From Protopterus annectens (taxonomy: Eukaryota; Chordata; Ceratodontiformes; Protopteridae), in the NCBI RefSeq assembly GCF_019279795.1, contig NC_056743.1, positions 866,644,864 to 866,708,863 on the forward strand: DNA of 64,000 bases, written 5' to 3'. Shown here in pieces: positions 57,141 through 64,000 of this stretch. The position numbers and the translations under genes were made by a program. Under the pieces are notes generated by a model, which was not told where the DNA came from, did not search any database, and saw nothing but the letters and a program-made list of their open reading frames with translations. Within the stretch, counting starts at the first letter, position 1, and each line of letters begins with the position of its first letter.

Positions 57141-57558
57141 TCCTCGTGGTCTGGGCCAAAGCAAGTGACGAAGTACGAATGAAAGTCTTGGTGTGGCATT
57201 TGCTTTCCACAGGCGAGACAATTGCTAACTTTTTCTGAAATCGGTTAGAGCAAGAAAAAAGGATCCCCAATGGGGTACTTAGCTTTAGATGACTTCAGCT
57301 TCAATTAGAAAGACAAAACTCAGGTAGCGGCCAACCGGCACTCGTGCAAACTGCTTCTGCTTCAGGCTCCCCGGCAAGAAAGACTGATGTAATGGCGTCG
57401 GCTGCCTTACTTTATACTACTGACAACCTGACATCAGCCCTGAAGAGACAGCAACCGACGCAGAAATACTAAGCCTCTGGTATTCAGGCTGGCCGAGGGC
57501 TACTCTGGCAGGGATAACCCTAAATGTGATGACTGCAACAGTGAAACAAGAAGAACAT
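57141..57558 (-). repeat. D3 right terminal repeat and 5' gag remnant
   Basis: 57,141-57,300 holds the start of D3 gag (Cys/His remnant), and 57,310-57,558 the terminal repeat, inverse of 46,438-46,620. A minus-strand TATAAAG lies at 57,410-57,416, the inverted copy of the left one. Confidence 0.8.
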
Positions 57559-58939
57559 CTACAGAGTATTTAACATTTACATTTTAAATAACATGCAGCT
57601 GACACTGTACTCTCAAGATATATGATGTAGTATAATGTTGAAAATGCTACAAGTGGCAATTAATTTAGCAGAGTTTCCCACAAAGATAAGACTTTGTTTT
57701 TTATTAAAAAGTACAGGGCTGATGCACAGGTTGTTAGCATAATTTCAAATGATCAGTGATACGTACTAACTTGTGATAACACAATTTGTGGCGACATCCA
57801 ACTGCTGCATAAAAAGGAATGCAGAACTGGGCTGAGTACATTATACATACCACAAAAACAGACTGCAATTTCCAGACTATCACAAGCCACAAGAACTGGA
57901 ACTTGAACTTGTTTCCTGATGAAGTCTAATGACAAAAGCGGAAAATAAATTGTTTATGCTAACATTTGTGCCTCTTGTTCTCAGTCCAAGTTCCAGTTCT
58001 TGTGGCTACATTATACATACCTCTGAGTGTCAGTGGTAGACACAGTAGCTAGCAGGGGCTTTTTACATGTGGACACTGGAGGCAGTGTTAGTATAATACT
58101 GTTAGACCTTTTTTATATCCTCTTACTTTAAAGGCTTATTTTATTCATTGATTTTCTTCTACACTTTAGAGCAACTGCATTGCATTTGGCAATCTAGGAT
58201 AAAATTATTGTTTATTTAAAATGCTTATTTCAAAGTATATCAGAGATAGTGTGACTGAATGGAATGCATTGCCATTACTTATTAAAAGGAGATAATAGCT
58301 ACAAATTTAGATTTACAAGTTTTGAAGATTTACAAAAAAAGTATACATGGAAGCATACCTCTTAGCCCAAGAAATCTGGACAATAAGCAAAAATACGGAC
58401 AGATTGTAAATGTTATTCAAACTTAGAATGTTGACAGAATAACGTTCGGCATTAGCATGCATTCATTTTCTGAAGGATATGAAACCTGAAACTCAAATGT
58501 CTGTCATTATCTAGTGACTTGAATTTTCAGTGATTTGCTAGAAAAACGCGCATTTTCATGAGGAACAGTTCAAAAACACGAGGCAAAAAAAATGGACATT
58601 CTGGGCAAATCTGGATAACTGACAGGTATGCATGGAAACTGAGACATGATCTTTTTAAGTCTGAAATTAAGTGGCTACATCAGTAAAAGGTTTAGTGGCT
58701 CAAAAGGTTTAGTAGATTTTTCTGCATAGGCCCTTATCTGATGTATAGTTGCTCTATGACTAACTGATTTTAGTAGTACTGGATAAATATTATAACATGA
58801 CTTAAGTGCTGTGTACAAACCTATCTGATTTCTGCATGACACTGAAAGAAATCAGTACAAAATGTTTGATGTATTACATCTATTACTGCATACTTTCATT
58901 TTGCCACTTTTTCTTGCATTAATTTCTTGTTTATGAATA
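57559..58939. other. Anonymous DNA with one small insert
   Basis: No gene or known repeat was recognised except the insert at 57,852-58,006. Sequence is A/T rich with no long frames. It separates D3 and D5. Confidence 0.5.
57837..58021 (+). mobile_element. 155-bp insert with 15-bp target duplications and hammerhead-like core
   Basis: The exact 15-mer tacattatacatacc stands at 57,837-57,851 and 58,007-58,021. The 155 bp between them (57,852-58,006) contain a 20-bp perfect inverted repeat (57,885-57,904 and 57,988-58,007). In its spacer is CTGATGA (57,916-57,922), then a stem GTC-TAAT-GAC and AAAAGCG. Vertebrate PLEs have a similar 'cctgatgaagtc...gacgaaac' block near their ends. It is probably a tiny non-autonomous element tied to PLEs, like the hammerhead-bearing retrozymes; this is inference. 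Confidence 0.55.
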
Positions 58940-59358
58940 AGAATAACCATAACCTTAGCTGTCCTTATCTTCCATGTTGCAGTATTCCAAACTCATGGGT
59001 TATCCACTCTTACTACTCAAACGTCCGGCCAATATACAAAAGCCTGTTGTCACTGCTAGGTACATAGGATGTCTGATGTTGGCCCAGGGTGCGTGGGTCA
59101 TAAAAGTGAAGTCTGCACTTACCTTTCCTCAGAATTGAACGCCGCAGTCAGACCCTAGTCCCAGGATAGCTGTATAGGCTCTGTGCCATCCAAGAACAGA
59201 ATGTTCAGATGGAGAGGAGGCGGCAAGGTAGAAGGGATTGAATACTGCAACATGGAAGATGACAAAATCTAAGGTTATGGTTAAGATTTTACACAACTAT
59301 TCTATGTCCTTCTATTCTTATGTTGCAGTACTCCAAACTCTTGGGTGAGTGACAAAGC

Positions 59359-60694
59359 TCACAAGGAAGAGGAGGGTGGTGGTATGGAGCTACTCTCCAC
59401 AAAGCCATTCAGGATTGCCCTAGAAAACCTCACTCTGGATCTGGAGATATGATCCAACCTGTAGTGTTTACTGAAGGTATGGACAGATGACCGAGTAGCT
59501 GCTTCTAGGATGGAAGCAGTGTCCAATCGTTTGAAGAAGGCCCCCGATGAAGCCATGGCTCTAGTGGAATGGGCTTTAATTTTGGATCTGAGCTGCTTCC
59601 CATGGAATGTGTAGACAAAGGATATACTGTAGATTTCGAGATCCAAAAAGAAATGGTCTGCTTTGACACCGCCTTTCCCAAGGCTATGGGGTGGAAGGAG
59701 ACAATTGATCTGACTTTCTAATGGCCTTAGTCTTGTCAAGGTAAAATCTAAGTTGGTTGTGAACATCAAGGGAATGTAAGACTCTCTCACTGTCATTTTG
59801 TGGATGAGAGAAAAAGGTGGGCAGGTGAATACCCTAATTTAAGTATAGCTCATTGACCACCTTGAGCATAAAGGAGGGGTTGGTCCTTAGGGTCATTCTA
59901 TCCTTGTGGAAGACAAAAAAGGGAGGTGTAGCCATGAGGGCCTGGAGTTCTGACACTCTTTTGGCTGAAGTCAGGGCCACATGGAGTACAGTTTCCACAT
60001 ACAATGTTTCCGAGATGTCTTGGAAGCTGGTTCAAAGGGGGCAACAGTGAGTTTCTCTAGAACGTAACTCAGATCCCATGGAGGAGGAACCTGCTTACTG
60101 GGGGGGTCTAAGGTGTAGCACTCCCTTAAGGAATAACTTTGAAGGGAGATGGGGGGCTAAAGGAGGATCAAGAGGTAAACAAGCTGAAATAGCAACAAGG
60201 TGTGCTTTGACAGAGGAGTATGCCAACCCTGCTCGCACATGTTCACACAGATAGGACAGAACTAAAGGGACCGCACTTTGCAAAGGGTCTAGCTGTCTTT
60301 GTTCACACCACATGGAGAACCTCCTCCATTTAGACAAATATGATCTCGCAGTATTAGGTTTCCTGGCCTCCTGCAGGACTGCTAGCAAGTCTTCTGTGTA
60401 AAGGTGCCTAGAAGGGATCACAATTTTATCACCCACAGGGTTAGCTTCAGAGATTCCAGGTGGGGATGGATCAGGAATCCATTTTCTTGTGTGAGAAGGT
60501 TCACTCTGTGAGGTAACTTGTGATTGCCCCTGGCTAAATGCAGGAGGAGGGGGAACCAATGCTGTCTTGGCCAAAAGGGAGTCAGCAGCAAGATTTTTGG
60601 TTTGACCTGCTAGATCTTCAGCAGGACTTTTTGAAGCAATGAGAAGGGGGGAATGCATACAGAAACATCCTCTTCCATGAGATAGAGAAGGCAT
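59359..60694 (-). pseudogene. D5 tyrosine recombinase, broken
   Basis: Frame 60,095-60,694 holds the N-terminal domain (ARKPNTARSYLSKWRRFSMWCEQ and SAVPLVLSYLCEHVRAGLAYSSVKAHLVAISA). Frame 59,359-59,796 has the C-terminal core: KIKAHSTRAMASSGAF (HxxR), SILEAATRSSVHTFSKHYRLD with the candidate tyrosine. The central part with the first arginine (about 59,950-59,980, complement of 'ctggagttctgacactcttttggctgaagt') is out of frame. Confidence 0.8.
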
Positions 60695-61463
60695 TCATTG
60701 CCCTTGCTAAGGGACTGGGTAGCCTGGAGCAAAACAGTTGTAGCTGTCTGTTCAGTGGGAGGCAAACAGATCGATTTGAGGTGTTCCCCACCTGTGGACA
60801 ATGTCCATAAACACATTCCTGTGAAGCATTCATTCGTGGGATTGTGACATGGCCTTGCTCAAGGTGTCTGTTGAATATTCTGAGCTGAGGGGATATAAAC
60901 TGCCTGCAGGGAGATTCCGTGTTGGGCTGCCAGGTCCCATGCCTGGAAAGCAAGTCTGCAAAACAATAGAATATGGCTCCTCCCTGCTTGTTCACATACT
61001 AAAGAACAGTAGTATTGTCTGTGAACAACTTTAGGGGCTCTTGTTTTAGGGCATAAAGAAAGAAAACCTGGTCATGGGAAGGACTCAAGTTGGACTTGGG
61101 AAAGTTTATGCTGAATCACAGAGCCTGCAGAAGGAAGATGACTCTATGGAGTTGGCACTGCAGGGATCTGAGGCATTCTTCCTGGATCAAGGGATCATCC
61201 AGGTATGGAAAAATCTGGATGCCTTGGACTCTGCAGTAGGCCACCACAGGAGCTAGGCATTTGGTGAAGACCCTTGGAGCAGTAGAGAGTCCAAAGGGCA
61301 AGCTCGAGAATTGAAAATGTGAGGAACCAGCAGCAAAATGTAAAAATTTCCTGCAGCTGGGCCTTACAGGTATGTGAAGGTAGGTGTCCTTTATGTCCAA
61401 GGTGGCTAGAAATCTCTGAGTGATCCACAAGTGGAGTCCCTCAGGGACCAGTCCTTGAACCAC
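60610..61463 (-). pseudogene. D5 RT, RNase H and methyltransferase-like region
   Basis: Frame 61,116-61,463 has TQRFLATLDIKDTYLHIPV, FQFSSLPFGLSTAPRVFTKCLAPVVAYCR and IFPYLDDPLIQEE, so the YLDD pair is intact here. Frame 60,618-60,995 starts in the RNase H region (MNKQGGAIFY) and passes in part out of phase; 60,610-60,816 covers the methyltransferase-like tail. Much of RNase H between 61,000 and 61,110 appears deleted. Confidence 0.75.
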
Positions 61464-61786
61464 TCCTTTTTGCCATTTACTTCTCAGAAGTCAAGGTCAA
61501 TGTTAGTGGTCTCTGGTTGACTAAATTTGCAGATGATTGCAAATTAGGAGCGGTCATTGACTCTTACACTGACACAAATGTTCTCCAGTAGGGGCTGACA
61601 GAAAAACAACTGGTGTCAGAGCCATGGACTAAAACTAAATGCCAAGAAATGCACAATAGTATCCTTTGGGAAGTCATCCATCCCTGGTAACTATCATATT
61701 GACAACACACCCCTTAGAGCTGACCCAGTAGTCATGGACTTAGGGACACACACAGTAAACTAGCCTTTGACCATCATGAGTCTACA

Positions 61787-62275
61787 GTGGTGAGGAAATC
61801 ATTAAAGTCCAAAGAAGTCATTGTTCAACTGTATTCAGCATTCATCAGACCTATCACTGAGTACAATGCCCCCTTTGATATGTACCTAACTAGGCATATC
61901 CAACAATCTGAACATCCACAATGGTTCCTCACTAAAAGAATACAGGTTGTAAGTAAAATGTCCTATGCAGACTGCCTCAAGGCCCTATCCCTGTATTGTC
62001 TCCTACAGGGTTTGAAAAGAGATCTATGCCTTGCATACAGGGCATTGTCAGACCCCACTCTGATGGACCTCCTGTATATCCACAAAATAAACAGCACCAG
62101 AATTACCTGTTTTAAAGACTTAAACCTGGCCTGTGATATTATTAGGTCCTGCTGGAGAGATAGGTATGTATCCCAGAGACTACAGTGTCTATGGAACTGG
62201 CTCCCCAGCAATGTGAAGCAGAGTTCCTCCCTAACCCAATTCAAGTGCAGCTTGGACAACTGTATGGGAAACTGA
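61787..62275 (+). pseudogene. LINE copy 2 reverse transcriptase C-terminus
   Basis: The 162-codon frame VRKSLKSKEVIVQLYSAFIRP to KCSLDNCMGN matches frame 16,101-16,757 of the other copy throughout (for example YNAPFDMYLTRH against YNPPFGMYLTRH; RDRYVSQRLQCLWNWLP). It ends in a normal stop, followed by about 180 bp of 3' UTR. The upstream palm region 61,440-61,780 has stops. Confidence 0.85.
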
Positions 62276-62400
62276 AAATTCATCCCTAGTTTGGCACCTA
62301 TGTCTCTAATGGACACCGGTAACCTGTAAATGGTTCATTTTCAAAACCCCTGCTTACACTTAACAGAGGTATCAGAACTTAACAGAGATTTTGGATGCAT

Positions 62401-62438
62401 GGCTAGGCTTAAAAAGGCCCGTGTGGTTGTTAGCCTAG
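62401..62438 (+). other. LINE copy 2 3' hairpin
   Basis: GGCTAGGCTT and TTAGCCTAG pair with a loop of about 20 nt. It is the same terminal structure as at 16,069-16,106 and in the SINE at 27,489-27,527. Confidence 0.7.
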
Positions 62439-62459
62439 TAAACACCTATGAATCTATGA

Positions 62460-63998
62460 GTTATCAGCAAAGGAAAAATGTTTTGAAGAGTAAGCATGTG
62501 AAAGGCGGGGGGACCTGCAAGAACAGGTTGAGGTGAGAGAAATCCAGGGTAGGTCTCCAGGGTCCATCCTTCCTGAGCATCAGGTAAAGTCTTTAATAGA
62601 ATCCCCTTTCCTTTTTCCACCAGAGGGACCAGTTGTATGGTTCCTCGAGAAAGGTGACTGTCTATGACTGGCTGGAAAAGGTGGAGTTGGTCTTTGGGTG
62701 GCTGGGGAATCCCTCTGGGAGAAGGGAGAATGACCCAGGGCATAAAATAGCCCTTTTCTATGATGGAGAGGACCCACCTGTCTGAGGTAATGAATTGTCA
62801 AAGGGGCAGACAGTGAGACAGCCTTAGGGACATGGGAATGGAGTCTGGGGGGGGGGGTCAGTGAAGGCAGGTAGTCACAAGCTACATGCCCTATCCTGAA
62901 AGGGAATTTTCTGGGGAGGAGTTTGGGCAGACTTGAAGGTGTCTGCTATTTCCTTGGGCCTTTTCTGCCTATTGTATGGAATGCTGGAGCAGAGCGTTTC
63001 CACTGTGTCTTAGATGGATAGTTCCTCTGAAATTTGGGAATAGGGGAGTCTTAACACGTATTTAAGGTCTTGCAGCTCCTTCCTTTTCTGCTGAAGGGCC
63101 TTAAGCAACTCAGCCACTTTAGATCCAAAAAAGCAGAGTTATCTAGGGGTGCATCTGTTAGTTTTGCCCTAATATCATCAGGTACGGGCTGAAAGCCTTA
63201 ACCAGGAATATCATCTCAGGACTGAAGCTGAGGCAGCTGATCGTGCAGAAGCTTCTGCAGCATCATAGCTGCAACAAATAGAGTGCCTAATGACTTCTGA
63301 TGAGAGATTAATGAGGTTAGAAATTTGAGCATTGGAATGAGAGTTTGGAAGGTCAGCTAAGAGTCTGATGACCTGGGTCAAATGTGCCAAGGTATACTTG
63401 GAAGTGTGTTTGATAATTCAGTGCTCTGAAGGCCAAGGTAGAGGAAGTATAGACTTTCTTACCAAGGTGCTCCATGGCCTTACTGCCCTTGTCAGAAGGG
63501 AGAACTGATGTAGACAGCAATAATTTAGATGGCTTGTCTGCGGAGAATGTGACAGCAGCAGGGTCAGCTACAGGGCATTTGATCAGAAATTTTGCCCCTT
63601 CAGGGACCTTATAGAATTTGTCTGGACTCCTACGAGCAGATGGTTTGGAGTCAGTGTTAACCGAGGCTGCAATGAAAGCATCTAAAAAAGCTGGTAATAC
63701 TGGGAGGATTGCAGGGGTGCCCATCTGCAGGAACTCATATCATCTTTTTTTTTGTATCTCAGACATTTGTGAGGAATCGCACTTAAAAAAATTCCCTCAT
63801 TTTGGAAATAGTCTCCACCAAGGTGAGGTCCTCTGTTGGGGAATCAGCCTCAACAGATTCATCCTCTGGAGAAGCATAACAATAAGGAGAAGGCATATGG
63901 GAGAGGGAATCCTCACAAGATGACTCTGAGGAATCCTCAGCTTCAGGTAGAATGACATCCCTCAACCTGAGCCCTGGGACTGACAGGAAGAGGGCCAA
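62460..63998 (-). pseudogene. D5 RT N-terminus and gag, broken
   Basis: Frames 62,435-62,743 and 62,580-62,801 carry the start of the reverse transcriptase (QLVPLVEKGKGILLKTLPD, PAFHMLTLQNIFPLL). Then gag: 63,353-63,724 with GSKAMEHLGKKVYTSSTLAFRALNYQTHF, and 63,783-63,998 with the acidic block EDLTLVETISKMREFF. The stretch 62,810-63,350 matches gag's C-terminal end with stops. Gag's N-terminus lies beyond the right edge. Confidence 0.75.
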
Positions 63999-64000
63999 CC

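Larger units (their letters stand above)
46438..57558 (-). mobile_element. DIRS retrotransposon D3, interrupted by D4
   Basis: The left terminal region (46,438-46,620) is the inverted repeat of 57,400-57,545: both contain 'gaataccagaggcttagtatttt' or its complement and the TATA region. Between them, after removing D4, lie 5.56 kb with gag at the right and recombinase at the left, all minus strand. That equals the length of D4 within a few bases, so D3 is essentially complete in extent. The outermost about 20 bp of the left terminus differ from D2 and D4. Its genes are badly broken, so it is the older host copy. Confidence 0.85.
61427..62459 (+). mobile_element. L2/CR1-group LINE, copy 2, 5'-truncated, in D5
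   Basis: It begins inside the reverse transcriptase at 'agtggagtccctcagggaccagt' (the VPQG block), with FADDCKLG near 61,530 and the C-terminal frame 61,787-62,275, and ends with the hairpin 62,401-62,438 and 'aacacctatgaatctatgag'. The same protein features are in the element at 16,057-20,290. It interrupts D5: reverse transcriptase residues before and after it (FHMLTLQNIFPLL and TQRFLATLDIK) are contiguous in other DIRS copies. Confidence 0.85.
58940..64000 (-). mobile_element. DIRS retrotransposon D5, interrupted by a LINE, continuing past the right edge
   Basis: The left end has inverted arms (58,943-58,988 and 59,238-59,285) sharing 'aaccataacctta' and 'catcttccatgttgcagtatt' with mismatches. 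The second arm is followed by a 'tatgtccttctattcttatgttgcagtactccaaactc' block, the internal complementary layout. Recombinase, methyltransferase-like, RNase H and reverse transcriptase regions follow to 61,426; a LINE sits at 61,427-62,459; then the rest of the reverse transcriptase and gag. It is a different subfamily from D2-D4. Confidence 0.85.

Noticed and set aside
46438..57558. CRISPR-like or satellite array because the cactgttgcagtcatcaca block recurs many times
   Set aside because: All copies are explained by DIRS terminal repeats and internal complementary regions in D3 and D4, in the expected orientations.

Overview
The window looks like intergenic DNA from a very large, transposon-filled vertebrate genome. 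No host protein-coding gene, rRNA, functional tRNA or CRISPR array could be supported. Nearly every coding trace belongs to a retroelement: five DIRS-type tyrosine-recombinase elements, several L1-clade LINEs, L2/CR1-group LINEs (one with an esterase domain), a Penelope-like element (PLE), two SINE families, one LTR element and an isolated retroviral env remnant. One SINE family carries the V-SINE core and tail known from fishes. That mix fits a lungfish best; a salamander or caecilian is the main alternative. The species assignment is inference.

Layout. 1-2,825: DIRS copy D1, gag only, running off the left edge. 2,826-9,578: a minus-strand L1 (L1-A) split by an LTR element (3,692-7,362). 9,630-26,545: a plus-strand L1 (L1-C) split by a V-SINE (10,678-10,878) and by a minus-strand PLE (11,131-about 23,390). 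That PLE is itself split by an L2 LINE (11,838-14,422) and an esterase-bearing L2/CR1-group LINE (about 16,057-20,290). 26,546-29,190: anonymous DNA plus a retroviral env remnant split by a tRNA-derived SINE. 29,190-29,990: an L2 3' end. 30,183-32,912: minus-strand L1-E, abutting the 5' end of plus-strand L1-F (32,913-35,918). 35,919-40,017: DIRS D2, followed by L1-G (40,018-43,585), whose first 1.8 kb repeats the last 1.8 kb of L1-F. 43,588-45,430: minus-strand L1-D. 45,431-46,437: anonymous. 46,438-57,558: DIRS D3 with DIRS D4 (51,579-57,140) nested inside it. 57,559-58,939: anonymous, with a 155-bp insert flanked by 15-bp duplications. 58,940-64,000: DIRS D5, split by a second copy of the L2/CR1-group LINE (61,427-62,459), running off the right edge.

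How the parts relate. The DIRS copies share one plan: inverted terminal repeats, an internal complementary region, gag, then reverse transcriptase/RNase H/methyltransferase-like domain and tyrosine recombinase. Autonomous families and their likely dependants sit together: the tRNA-derived SINE carries the same 3' hairpin as the L2/CR1-group LINE. All protein genes seen are broken by frameshifts or stops, though D4 keeps a 419-codon recombinase frame. The most informative structures are the nests, the pseudo-LTR layout of the PLE, the chimeric L1-DIRS-L1 duplication, and the small insert with a hammerhead-like core. No search or alignment program was run; family calls rest on motifs and on repeats compared within the window.
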